A stretch of DNA of 62,342 nucleotides from Microbacterium sp. (GTDB lineage: Bacteria > Actinomycetota > Actinomycetes > Actinomycetales > Microbacteriaceae). Each line of letters begins with the position of its first letter. The first letter of the stretch is position 1. The DNA lies in assembly GCA_019510305.1 (NCBI GenBank), contig JAEKKN010000056.1:1-62342 (forward strand). Direction: 5' to 3'. A program made the translations under genes and the position numbers. Positions 26,299 to 34,472 of the stretch are shown here, in pieces. The notes beneath the pieces were generated by a model. The model did no database searches. It saw only the letters and a list, made by a program, of their open reading frames with translations, and was not told the origin of the DNA.

Positions 26299-28181
26299 AC
26301 GGCGGGGCGGAGACCGGCGTCCGGACGTCCGGCGGTCTGATCGAGCGCGGAGCCCTGCGAGGGATCTGGCAGGCGGCGCCCGCAGACGACCTGCCGGTTC
26401 TGGTTCCGTCAGTCTCCGACCGCGAGGGCTGGAAGTCGATCGCCCCCGAGGCCCGTGACCTGATCCTCGCGGCCGCCGATGCGGAGAGCGGCACGCCGTG
26501 GATCCTTCCTCGACTGTCGCAGTGGTCGGCCTTCGGACGGACAGGCGACCGCCGCGCATACGAGGACGTCGACTTCGCGCACAAGCGCCGCATCCGCCTG
26601 GCCGTTCTCGCCGCGGGGATCGATCCCACGTCGGCCCGGGTGTTCGAGGCCGCCGACGGCCTGTGGACTCTGTGCGAGCAGTCCACCTGGTGCTGGTCCG
26701 CACACGACGACTCGTTCTCCCGCGGGCTGATGGCCACCGACATCGCCCGCCCGTATCTCGATCTGGGGGCGGGGGAGGCCGCGGCGCTCGCCGGATGGGC
26801 GGCCCTCGCCCTCGGCGACGCGCTCGAGACCGACGTGCCGGGTCTGATTCCACGACTGCGATCGGAGGTCGAACGCCGCATCCTGTCGCCCCTGATGGAT
26901 CGCCACGACTGGTGGTGGGAGAACCGCGAGATCAACAACTGGCTGGCGTGGATCGTCGGCAATGTCATCCCCGCCGCCCTCGTTTTCACCGACGGAGAAC
27001 GCCGTCGGCAGGTGCTCGACAGATGCGTCGACGGCATCGATCGATATCTCGCGCAGCTTCCCGCAGACGGCGGCATCGACGAGGGGTTCGCGTACTGGTG
27101 GCAGGGAGCCGGGCGTGCCTTCGACGCCCTGGCGCTTCTGGACACTTTGTCTGCAGGGGCGATCGGTGCCGAGATCGCCGAGGGAGCACTCGGCGGCCTG
27201 CGCGAACTCGCTCGCTTTCCCGAGCGGATGCTGCTGGGAGACGACTGGGTCGCGAGCTACTCCGACGCCGAAGCGCGCATCGGCGCCGATGCGCCCTGGC
27301 ATTCGCTGTTCCGCGCCGCCCGCCTGTGCGGCCTCGACGACACGGCCGCCTTCGCCGCCGGCCGACGACGCGAAGGAACGATCCTCGGGTTGGAGGCTGA
27401 CACGATCGGCGGGATCGGGCGCATGGTCGCCGAGTCGTTCGATGCGCGATGGAGGGCGACGGCACCGCGCCGGGCGCCCTTTCCCGCGCAGGTCGAGTTC
27501 GCCTCGATCGCCGTCGGCATCCGGCGCGAGCATGCGGGCGACAGCGGCGGGCTCGCCGTCATCGCCAAGGCGGGGCACAACGCCGAGAGCCACAATCACA
27601 ACGATCTCGGATCCGTCGCGGTCGCGGTGGACGGCGTCCCGCTGCTCGCCGACCTCGGCCGAGGCGTGTACACGGCCACGACGTTCTCGGATCAGCGGTA
27701 CTCCCTGTGGTACCTGGGCAGCGCATGGCACAGTCTCCCGCACCCGCACGGGCTCGAGCAGCAGCCTGGCCGACAGTGGGAGGCGCCGATGAGGTCGCTC
27801 GACGACGGCTGGTCGATCGACCTGAGCGCGGCCTATGCGTGGCCGCTCGGCGCCGATCGTCAGTGGACGCGGGAGATCCGCCTCCGCGACGGCGAGGTCA
27901 TCGTCCGCGACCAGGGCGTCGCGGTCGGCGCCGAGGGCACCCGCATCTCGGTCGTGTGCGCCGGGGTCCCCGAGCGGATCGATGGCGGCATGCTCGTGCC
28001 GGGACGGCACGGATCGCGTGCTCTTCGGCTGACCTACGACGCTGCCGAGGTCGAGATCAAGACGCGTGCCACCGGGGACCCGCACCTCGAACGCTCCTGG
28101 GGCGCGGAGGTGTCGCGCATCCTGTTCGCACCGCGGTCCGGCGCGCGTTCCTGGGAGCTGCGGGCACGCGCGCGAGCGTGA
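26295..28181 (+). CDS. Heparinase II/III-like protein (putative polysaccharide lyase)
   Basis: A 628-residue protein. The N-terminal two-thirds is an alpha/alpha toroid (DRHDWWWENREINNWLAWIV, then DEGFAYWWQGAGRAFDALAL), and the C-terminal beta-sandwich holds the heparinase II/III motif with clustered histidines AKAGHNAESHNHNDLGSVAV (about 425-444), followed by DLGRGVYTATTFSD. No signal peptide is visible, so it should act on imported oligosaccharides in the cytoplasm, unlike classical secreted lyases. It overlaps the acyltransferase-fusion gene by 4 bp and ends the operon. The exact uronic-acid polymer cannot be assigned. Confidence 0.87.
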   Translation: MNGGAETGVRTSGGLIERGALRGIWQAAPADDLPVLVPSVSDREGWKSIAPEARDLILAAADAESGTPWILPRLSQWSAFGRTGDRRAYEDVDFAHKRRIRLAVLAAGIDPTSARVFEAADGLWTLCEQSTWCWSAHDDSFSRGLMATDIARPYLDLGAGEAAALAGWAALALGDALETDVPGLIPRLRSEVERRILSPLMDRHDWWWENREINNWLAWIVGNVIPAALVFTDGERRRQVLDRCVDGIDRYLAQLPADGGIDEGFAYWWQGAGRAFDALALLDTLSAGAIGAEIAEGALGGLRELARFPERMLLGDDWVASYSDAEARIGADAPWHSLFRAARLCGLDDTAAFAAGRRREGTILGLEADTIGGIGRMVAESFDARWRATAPRRAPFPAQVEFASIAVGIRREHAGDSGGLAVIAKAGHNAESHNHNDLGSVAVAVDGVPLLADLGRGVYTATTFSDQRYSLWYLGSAWHSLPHPHGLEQQPGRQWEAPMRSLDDGWSIDLSAAYAWPLGADRQWTREIRLRDGEVIVRDQGVAVGAEGTRISVVCAGVPERIDGGMLVPGRHGSRALRLTYDAAEVEIKTRATGDPHLERSWGAEVSRILFAPRSGARSWELRARARA

Positions 28182-28284
28182 GGTCCGGCATCCGTCGCGA
28201 GATCCACCGTGCCATGCGTGAGTTCACGGCGGAAGCCGGAAGTCACGTGGGAAGTGGGAGTTCACGCCGAACCTCCACGCGCGC

Positions 28285-28331
28285 TTGCATGCTCGACGAC
28301 TTCCGTGCCATGCTGTCGGAAAGCGCTTACC
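28285..28331 (+). promoter_or_regulatory. Predicted promoter and LacI-type operator for the Gfo/Idh-DUF993 operon
   Basis: TTGCAT (28285-28290), 18 bp, CATGCT (28309-28314), then a near-palindrome GGAAAGCGCTTACC (28318-28331) across the expected start point. The operator differs from the TGGCAAACG-type sites of the 33-50 kb locus, so another LacI-family protein is implied. Confidence 0.45.
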
Positions 28332-28372
28332 CGATCGGGTCGCGCGACAGCTTCCCAGAGAACGGACCAGCA

Positions 28373-29533
28373 ATGTCACAGGCGACGACCCGCGAGATCG
28401 GGATCATCATGAACGGCGTCTCCGGACGCATGGGCTACCGCCAGCACCTCGTGCGCTCGATCCTCGCGATCCGCGAGGAGGGCGGCATCGAGCTTCCTGA
28501 CGGCACTCGTGTCACGGTCAAGCCGATCCTGGTCGGGCGCAACGAGGCGAAGCTCGCCGAACTCGCGGCCCTCCATGGCATCGAGGACTACACGACCGAC
28601 CTCGACGCGGCCCTCGCCGACCCGAAGTGGGAGATCTACGCCGACTTCCTCGTCACGAAGGCGCGCGCATCCGCCATCCGCAAGGCCATCGCAGCGGGCA
28701 AGGCCATCTACACCGAGAAGCCCACCGCCGAATCCCTCGAGGAAGCCCTCGAGCTCGCACGCCTCGCCAAGACGGCAGGTGTCAAGACCGGCGTCGTGCA
28801 CGACAAGCTCTACCTGCCGGGTCTGCAGAAGCTCAAGCGCCTGATCGACTCAGGTTTCTTCGGCCGCATCCTGTCCGTCCGCGGGGAGTTCGGCTACTGG
28901 GTGTTCGAGGGCGACTGGCAGCCCGCGCAGCGCCCGAGCTGGAACTACCGCACGGAAGACGGCGGCGGCATCATCTCCGACATGTTCCCGCACTGGAACT
29001 ACGTGCTCGAGAACCTGTTCGGCGAGGTCAAGAGCGTCTACGCGCAGGCTGCGGTGCACATCGCCGATCGGTGGGACGAGAAGGGCGAGCACTACACCGC
29101 GACCGCCGAAGACGCGGCATACGGCATCTTCGAGCTCGAGGGCGGCATCATCGCCGAGATCAACTCGTCCTGGACCGTGCGCGTGAACCGTGACGAGCTC
29201 GTCGAGTTCCAGGTCGACGGCACCCACGGATCGGCCGTCGTCGGACTGTTCGGCGCCAAGATCCAGCCCCGCAACGCCACGCCGAAGCCGGTGTGGAATC
29301 CCGACCTCGAAGACGGCCACGACTACGACGCCGACTGGCAGAAGGTGCCGACGAACGACGTCTTCCTCAACGGCTTCCGTCAGCAGTGGCAGGAGTACCT
29401 CGTCTCGTATGTCTCGGGCACCGAATACCCGTTCGACCTGCTCGCCGGAGCGAAGGGCGTGCAGTTCGCCGAGGCGGGGCTGACGTCGAGCGCCGAAGGC
29501 CGCAAGGTCGCGATCGAGCAGCTGTCGCTCTGA
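28373..29533 (+). CDS. Gfo/Idh/MocA-family oxidoreductase
   Basis: A 386-residue NAD(P)-dependent sugar dehydrogenase. The N-terminal Rossmann segment is GIIMNGVSGRMGYRQHLV (about 9-26), the family lysine motif is AIYTEKPTAESLEEALELAR (about 109-128), and the substrate domain includes FGYWVFEGDWQPAQRPSWNY. The ATG at 28373 is the first start after the promoter; the frame upstream belongs to a shadow of the lyase gene. It shares one base with the DUF993 gene (TGATG). The set Gfo/Idh, DUF993 and sugar-isomerase proteins suggests oxidation and cleavage of a keto-sugar or cyclitol; this is inference. Confidence 0.9.
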   Translation: MSQATTREIGIIMNGVSGRMGYRQHLVRSILAIREEGGIELPDGTRVTVKPILVGRNEAKLAELAALHGIEDYTTDLDAALADPKWEIYADFLVTKARASAIRKAIAAGKAIYTEKPTAESLEEALELARLAKTAGVKTGVVHDKLYLPGLQKLKRLIDSGFFGRILSVRGEFGYWVFEGDWQPAQRPSWNYRTEDGGGIISDMFPHWNYVLENLFGEVKSVYAQAAVHIADRWDEKGEHYTATAEDAAYGIFELEGGIIAEINSSWTVRVNRDELVEFQVDGTHGSAVVGLFGAKIQPRNATPKPVWNPDLEDGHDYDADWQKVPTNDVFLNGFRQQWQEYLVSYVSGTEYPFDLLAGAKGVQFAEAGLTSSAEGRKVAIEQLSL

Positions 29534-30813
29534 TGGGCACGCTCCGACTTCTCGCCGCCGACGGGACGGTGGCGGATGCTCCGCTGAACGACTCCGGAGG
29601 CTACTCGCGCCCGGCATCCACTCTGCAGAGCCGTGTCGCCTACGCTGCAGCTCACGTGGTGCCGAAGGTGCACGCCGACAACACCCCCGGCCGGCCCGCC
29701 GACATCGACTGGGACTCGACGCTCGCGTTCCGTCGCAACGTGTACTCGTGGGGCCTGGGTGTGGCCGACGCCATGGACACCGCGCAGCGCAACATGGGAC
29801 TCGACGCCGCAGCGACGCGCGAACTCATCGCTCGCAGCGCCGAGGTCGCCCGTGAGGAGGGCGGATCGGTCGTCGTCGGCGTCAACACCGACCACGTTCT
29901 CGAGTCGCACATCTCTCTCGACGCGGTGATCGACGCCTACAAGGAGCAGCTGCACTTCACGGAGGAGCAGGGCGCGGGGCCCGTGCTCATGGCGTCCCGT
30001 CACCTGGCGCGGGTCGCGTCGTCGGCCGACGACTACCGGCGCGTGTATCGCGCGGTGCTCGAGTCGGCGACAGTGCCGGTCGTGCTGCACTGGCTGGGCA
30101 CGGCATTCGATCCGGAGCTGGCCGGTTATTTCGGCGCGGACGACTGGCAGACGGCATCCGCAGTCCTGCTCGACGTCATCGGCGAGAATCCCGACAAGGT
30201 CGCAGGTGTGAAGATGAGCCTGCTGAACGCCGAGTCCGAGATCTCGGTGCGCTCGCAGCTGCCCTCTGCCGATTCGGGTCAGGGCGTGCGGATGTTCACG
30301 GGCGACGACTTCAACTACGTCTCGCTCATCGGCGGCGATCAGATTCCTTCCCCTGCGTCGACAGCACGTGATCTCGCCGAGAGCACGGGCACTTCGCACG
30401 AACAGGCCGTGCAATCGGCGACAACACGTGAACTCGGCGGGCCGGCGCGCGGGCACTCCGACGCACTGCTCGGCGCCTTCGCCGCGATCACGCCGGTCGC
30501 CTCGGCGGCGATCCAGGCGCTGGATGCCGGCGACCCCGCCCGCTACCTCGAGATCCTCGGACCGACCGAGGAGCTCAGTCGCCAGGTGTTCGCCGCTCCC
30601 ACGTTCTACTACAAGACGGGCGTCGCGTTCCTCGCCTGGCTCAACGGACACCAGCCCGCCTTCCAGATGGTCGGCGGCCTGCACTCGGCGCGGAGCCTTC
30701 CGCATCTGAGCCGCATCGTCGAGCTCGCGAACGCGTCGCTCGCCCTGGAGCAACCAGAGCTCGCGCGCGAGCGCTGGCACGGGATGCTGCGCCTGAACGG
30801 GGTGGACGCATGA
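29533..30813 (+). CDS. DUF993 (aldolase-like) protein with an in-frame insertion
   Basis: A 426-residue DUF993 protein, related to the dihydrodipicolinate-synthase/class I aldolase TIM barrels. Typical segments are NTPGRPADIDWDSTLAFRRN (about 50-69), GVNTDHVLESH, TVPVVLHWLGTAFDPELAGY and VRMFTGDDFNYVSLI. Between GGD (269) and GHSDALLG (307) about 37 residues, starting QIPSPASTARDLAESTG, look like an insertion; they include two copies of a short DNA repeat exactly 60 bp apart. It is coupled to the Gfo/Idh gene by one shared base and to the isomerase gene by a 4-bp overlap. Confidence 0.82.
   Translation: MGTLRLLAADGTVADAPLNDSGGYSRPASTLQSRVAYAAAHVVPKVHADNTPGRPADIDWDSTLAFRRNVYSWGLGVADAMDTAQRNMGLDAAATRELIARSAEVAREEGGSVVVGVNTDHVLESHISLDAVIDAYKEQLHFTEEQGAGPVLMASRHLARVASSADDYRRVYRAVLESATVPVVLHWLGTAFDPELAGYFGADDWQTASAVLLDVIGENPDKVAGVKMSLLNAESEISVRSQLPSADSGQGVRMFTGDDFNYVSLIGGDQIPSPASTARDLAESTGTSHEQAVQSATTRELGGPARGHSDALLGAFAAITPVASAAIQALDAGDPARYLEILGPTEELSRQVFAAPTFYYKTGVAFLAWLNGHQPAFQMVGGLHSARSLPHLSRIVELANASLALEQPELARERWHGMLRLNGVDA
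30359..30440 (+). repeat. Short direct repeat, 60-bp period, inside the DUF993 gene
   Basis: ACAGCACGTGATCTCGCCGA (30361-30380) and ACAACACGTGAACTCGGCGG (30421-30440) match at 15 of 20 positions and both hold CACGTG. The period is 20 codons, so frame is kept. Confidence 0.6.
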
Positions 30814-31673
30814 GCGTCGACCCCCGCCTGTCGATCAATCAGGCCACGATCAAGCACGCGGACCTGGAGACGGCCCTGCGGGTCACCGCGGATGCCGGTA
30901 TCCAGGCCATCGGACTCTGGCGCGAACCGGTGAACGAGGTGGGCCTCGACGTGGCGGCGCGGATGCTGGCCGACTCGGGGCTTCGCTTCACGACGCACTG
31001 CCGTGGCGGGTTCTTCACGCTGCCTGAGGGGCCGGAGCGGGTCGCGGCTCTCGACGACAACCGTCGCGCCATCGAGGAGACCGCGACGCTCGCGGCTGCC
31101 GGAGCCGACGGCTCGACGACCGTTCTCGTTCTCGTCGCGGGAGGCCTGCCGGCGGGATCGCGCGACCTCATCGGCGCGCGTGAGCGGGTCCGCGACGCGA
31201 TCGGCGCCCTGGCGCCGTTCGCGGAAGAAGCCGGAGTGACTCTGGCGATCGAGCCGCTGCACCCCATGTACGCCTCCGATCGCGCCGTCGTCTCGACGCT
31301 CGGCCAGGCGCTCGACATCGCGGCCGACTTCGATTCCGCGGTGGTGGGCGCCGCGGTCGACACCTTCCACATCTGGTGGGACCCACAGGTGCTCGATCAG
31401 ATCGCCCGCGCAGGGCGAGAAGGGCGCATCGCGACCTATCAGGTGTGCGACTGGAAGACCCCGCTCGCCGCCGACGTGCTTCTGTCGCGGCACTACACGG
31501 GCGACGGCGTCATCGACTTCGGCTCGCTCACGAAGGCCGTGATCGCGACGGGATATGACCGCGACATCGAGGTCGAGATCTTCAACGCCGACATCTGGGC
31601 GGATGCTCCGGAGCACGTCGTCCGGCGCACCGCCGAGACCTTCGGCTCCGCGGTCTCCCCGTACCTGCGCTGA
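30810..31673 (+). CDS. Sugar phosphate isomerase/epimerase family protein
   Basis: A 287-residue xylose-isomerase-like TIM barrel (AP endonuclease 2 superfamily). Segments typical of the fold are LSINQATIKHADLETALRVT near the start, GVTLAIEPLHPMYASDRAVV (about 142-161, with the metal Glu), VGAAVDTFHIWWDPQVLDQI (about 180-199) and the late GYDRDIEVEIFNADIW with the last metal Glu. It overlaps the DUF993 gene by 4 bp and likely acts on the same pathway intermediate. Confidence 0.88.
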   Translation: MSVDPRLSINQATIKHADLETALRVTADAGIQAIGLWREPVNEVGLDVAARMLADSGLRFTTHCRGGFFTLPEGPERVAALDDNRRAIEETATLAAAGADGSTTVLVLVAGGLPAGSRDLIGARERVRDAIGALAPFAEEAGVTLAIEPLHPMYASDRAVVSTLGQALDIAADFDSAVVGAAVDTFHIWWDPQVLDQIARAGREGRIATYQVCDWKTPLAADVLLSRHYTGDGVIDFGSLTKAVIATGYDRDIEVEIFNADIWADAPEHVVRRTAETFGSAVSPYLR

Positions 31674-31690
31674 GAACGGCTCCCGGATCG

Positions 31691-31768
31691 CGTTTCGTCT
31701 CGTCGCTTCGCTCCTCGCTCAACGACCGGAGGGATCTGGTCGTTGAGCGAGCGAAGCGAGACGAAAAG
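31691..31768. repeat. Inverted pair of GTTGAGCGAG-type repeats forming a long hairpin
   Basis: 31691-31727 is the minus-strand orientation and 31738-31768 the plus-strand orientation of the same repeat, separated by GGAGGGATCT. The arms can pair over more than 25 bp. It lies between the two isomerase genes of one operon and may reduce read-through or protect mRNA ends. Confidence 0.75.
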
Positions 31769-31823
31769 TGGACCCGATCCGCCCGGCTTCCGACACGACC
31801 GGAAAACAGACAGGATGAAACAC

Positions 31824-32582
31824 ATGATCGCGATCCGTCCAGGCCTCTGCTCGGTGACGTTCCGCGCGCTCGCGCCAGTGGAGATCGTCGCGCTCGCCGC
31901 ATCCGCCGGGCTCGAGGCCATCGAGTGGGGCGGCGACGTGCACGTGCCGCCGGGTGACGTCACGCGTGCCCAGCAGGTCGCCCAAGCGACGACGGATGCC
32001 GGTCTCGCCGTCGCCTCCTACGGCTCGTACTTCCGTGCCGGGGCCGACGAGGAGCTCACGCCGATCCTCGACAGCGCGGAAGCGCTCGGCGCAGATCGGG
32101 TGCGCATCTGGGCGGGTTCCGTGGACGCGGCCGAGGCGACGGATGCCGACTGGGCGCAGACCGTGGATCGTCTGCGTTCCGCGGCGGCCGAAGCGGGGGA
32201 GCGGGGCATCGAGCTCGCCCTGGAGTTCCACTCCGGCACTCTCGCGGCGACGGCTCCGGCCACGCTCCGCCTGCTCGACGAGGTCGCGAGCCCACATCTG
32301 CGCACTTATTGGCAGCCGACCGTCGCGGCATCCGTCGACGCCGTGCTCGACGACTATCGCGCCCTCGGCGCGCACACCAGCGCCGCCCATGTCTTCTCCT
32401 GGTGGCCGAGCAAGGAGCGTCTGCCGCTGCGCGCCAGGGACGCCCTGTGGACGCGGTTCTTCGTCGAGGCCTCCGCGGCTGAGAATCCGCCGCGCGACGC
32501 CCTGCTCGAATTCGTGCCCGGCGACGACCCCGCGGTCCTCGCATCCGAGGCCGCGAGCCTGCGGGGGTATCTCGGCGCGTAG
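31824..32582 (+). CDS. Second sugar phosphate isomerase/epimerase family protein
   Basis: A 252-residue TIM-barrel protein (start at 31824 with AGGA eight bases upstream; 31815 is an alternative adding MKH). Family segments: IAIRPGLCSVTFRALAPVEI at the N-terminus, GLEAIEWGGDVHVPPGD, GIELALEFHSGTLAATAP (metal Glu) and LRTYWQPTVAASVDAVLDDY. It is only distantly like the isomerase encoded at 30810 and lies 150 bp downstream across a repeat hairpin. Last gene of the Gfo/Idh-DUF993 operon. Confidence 0.86.
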   Translation: MIAIRPGLCSVTFRALAPVEIVALAASAGLEAIEWGGDVHVPPGDVTRAQQVAQATTDAGLAVASYGSYFRAGADEELTPILDSAEALGADRVRIWAGSVDAAEATDADWAQTVDRLRSAAAEAGERGIELALEFHSGTLAATAPATLRLLDEVASPHLRTYWQPTVAASVDAVLDDYRALGAHTSAAHVFSWWPSKERLPLRARDALWTRFFVEASAAENPPRDALLEFVPGDDPAVLASEAASLRGYLGA

Positions 32583-32895
32583 TCGTCAGCTGTTGCCCGT
32601 GGTCTGAGCCACGGTGAACACGACGTTCGAGGCGATCGCCAGCGCGCTGATCGATGTCTCGCTCCATACGGCATGTCTTCGTGCGCTCAGGGCCATGGTC
32701 GCACGTCTGCACCGGAGATCGCCTCCGCTCCCGGTGCTGGCGTGAGAGCGATCTCGTGGCATAGAGTGATTCCACTCGATCTGGCAAACGTTTGCCAAAA
32801 ACGCTGGCGCGTCATGATCAAGTAATGATAAGAAGTTTTACGAATAGGGCCGACCGGCCCTGTCGGATGCTCTTCCGAACGCGCAGGAGACGACG
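32583..32895. other. 313-bp intergenic region upstream of the uronate-glycan locus
   Basis: It holds the palindromic operator at 32782-32797 and the ribosome site AGGAGACGACG before the ATG at 32896. A minus-strand frame (about 32586-32696, from an ATG) encodes a short hydrophobic peptide ending in VFTVAQTTGNS; I see no support that it is expressed, and it may be a remnant. The stretch around 32800-32850 is AT-richer than the flanks, as expected for a promoter. Confidence 0.6.
32782..32797. promoter_or_regulatory. LacI-type operator, perfect 16-bp palindrome
   Basis: TGGCAAACGTTTGCCA, the best copy of four similar sites (others at 38071, 47142 and 48245). It lies 98 bp upstream of the CBM32-beta-helix gene. 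Confidence 0.75.
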
Positions 32896-34425
32896 ATGTC
32901 ACACGCACGCACCACATTCACCCGGCGACTGTTCGCCGCCTGCGCCGCTGCAGCGCTGGCTCTGCCACTCGGCGTGGCGACCGCGACGGCCGCAACCGCC
33001 GCCGCTCCGAGTCCTGCCGAGGCGGCGGCCGTCACTGCTGCGGTCGAGTCGTTGATCTCGCAGGGGCGCCCGGCGATGGCGTCGTCTGTGGAGACGTCGG
33101 CGTTCCCGGCGTCGGCCGCGGTTGACGGGTCGTCGTCGACCCGGTGGGCGAGCGTAGAGGGTGTGGATCCGCAGTGGATTCAGGTCGACCTGGGCGCCGG
33201 GGCATCGGTGTCACGGGTGGTCTTGAACTGGGAGGCGGCCTACGCGTCGAAGTACAAGGTGCAGGTCTCGGCCGATGGTTCGTCATGGACGACGCTCAAG
33301 GACGAGACCGCGGGCAACGGCGGCACGGATGACATCACGGGCCTGAGCGGAACCGGTCGGTATCTGCGCATCTACGGCACCGCCCGCGGCACGACATACG
33401 GGTACTCGCTCTACGAGGTCAAGGTCTACGGCACCGCCGGCACACCCGGCGGCGGCACAGGCGGCACGATCATCGACGTCTCCACCGCCGCCCAGCTCAG
33501 CACAGCCCTCACGGTGGCGACTCCCGGCCAGACCATCCGGCTCGCCCCCGGCACCTACCAGGGCAGCTTCGTCGCCACGACGCCGGGTACGGCATCCGCT
33601 CCGATCACGATTACCGGACCTCGCACCGCCATCATCACCAATGACGGACCGAGCGGCTCCCTGAGCGGCTGCCCGCATCCGGGCGATGGCTGGGATTCCG
33701 GGTACGGGCTCTGGCTCTACGGCGCCTCGTACTGGAACATCACCGGGCTCACGGTCGCCGACGCCAAGAAGGGCATCGTGCTCGACAACGCGACGCACGT
33801 CACGATCGACGGCGTGCTCGTGCGCGACATCGAAGACGAAGGCGTGCACTTCCGGAAGTCCTCGGCCGACGGGGTCATCAAGAACTCCGAGATCACACGC
33901 ACCGGACTCGCTCAGCCCGGCTACGGTGAGGGCCTCTACCTCGGGTCGGCGAACTCGAACTTCACCTGCTACGCCGATTCCTCGGGTCGGGACCGCTCCG
34001 ACCGGGTGCAGGTCATCGGCAACGCCTTCGGACCCGGCATCGCCGCCGAGCACATCGACATCAAAGAGGGCACCGAGGGTGGCGTCGTCCGCGGCAACAG
34101 CTTCGACGGCACCGGGCTCTCCGGTCAGAACTCGGCGGACTCCTGGATCGACGTGAAGGGCAACGGGTATCTCTTCGAGGACAACACCGGAACGTTCTCC
34201 TCGCCCGGCACGTTCGCGAACGGCTACGAGACGCACAATCCGCTGACCGGGTACGGATGCGGCAACATCTGGCGCGGCAACGACTCCGACCTCGGCGGCG
34301 TCGGCGGCTACGCCGTGTTCGTCTCCTCGACGTCGAAGTGCTCCGGCAACCCCAACAAGGTCTATGCCTCGAACACCGTGACCGGCGCCGTGAACGGGCT
34401 CACGAACATCACGGTCACACCGTGA
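32896..34425 (+). CDS. Secreted CBM32 (F5/8 type C) plus right-handed beta-helix protein
   Basis: A 509-residue exported protein. Residues 1-36 are a Sec signal peptide (basic start, then LFAACAAAALALPLGVATAT). Residues about 53-182 form an F5/8 type C carbohydrate-binding module (SAFPASAAVDGSSSTRWAS, GVDPQWIQVDLG, AYASKYKVQVSADGSSWTTL, GTGRYLRIYGTARGT). After a Gly/Thr linker, residues about 195-509 are a parallel beta-helix of the pectate-lyase/NosD type (APGTYQGSFVATTPGTASAP; IDGVLVRDIEDEGVHFRKSS). It lacks the PL6 K/R pair of its neighbour, so it may be another lyase family or a binding protein. Its CBM is nearly identical to that of the next gene. Confidence 0.87.
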   Translation: MSHARTTFTRRLFAACAAAALALPLGVATATAATAAAPSPAEAAAVTAAVESLISQGRPAMASSVETSAFPASAAVDGSSSTRWASVEGVDPQWIQVDLGAGASVSRVVLNWEAAYASKYKVQVSADGSSWTTLKDETAGNGGTDDITGLSGTGRYLRIYGTARGTTYGYSLYEVKVYGTAGTPGGGTGGTIIDVSTAAQLSTALTVATPGQTIRLAPGTYQGSFVATTPGTASAPITITGPRTAIITNDGPSGSLSGCPHPGDGWDSGYGLWLYGASYWNITGLTVADAKKGIVLDNATHVTIDGVLVRDIEDEGVHFRKSSADGVIKNSEITRTGLAQPGYGEGLYLGSANSNFTCYADSSGRDRSDRVQVIGNAFGPGIAAEHIDIKEGTEGGVVRGNSFDGTGLSGQNSADSWIDVKGNGYLFEDNTGTFSSPGTFANGYETHNPLTGYGCGNIWRGNDSDLGGVGGYAVFVSSTSKCSGNPNKVYASNTVTGAVNGLTNITVTP

Positions 34426-34472
34426 TCCTGACGCAGCAACCCCCACCCCCATCAATGAAGATCGGAAACTGC

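Noticed and set aside
31743..31823. Extended start of the second isomerase at 31743
   Set aside because: The added residues (MSERSETK...) come from the dispersed repeat, and a ribosome site precedes 31824.
32586..32798. Possible 70-residue minus-strand gene
   Set aside because: Its start lies in the operator palindrome and no ribosome site or family is seen; kept only as a note in the intergenic entry.
34257..34472. Long N-terminal extension of the PL6 lyase
   Set aside because: It lies inside the preceding gene in another frame and would hide the signal peptide.
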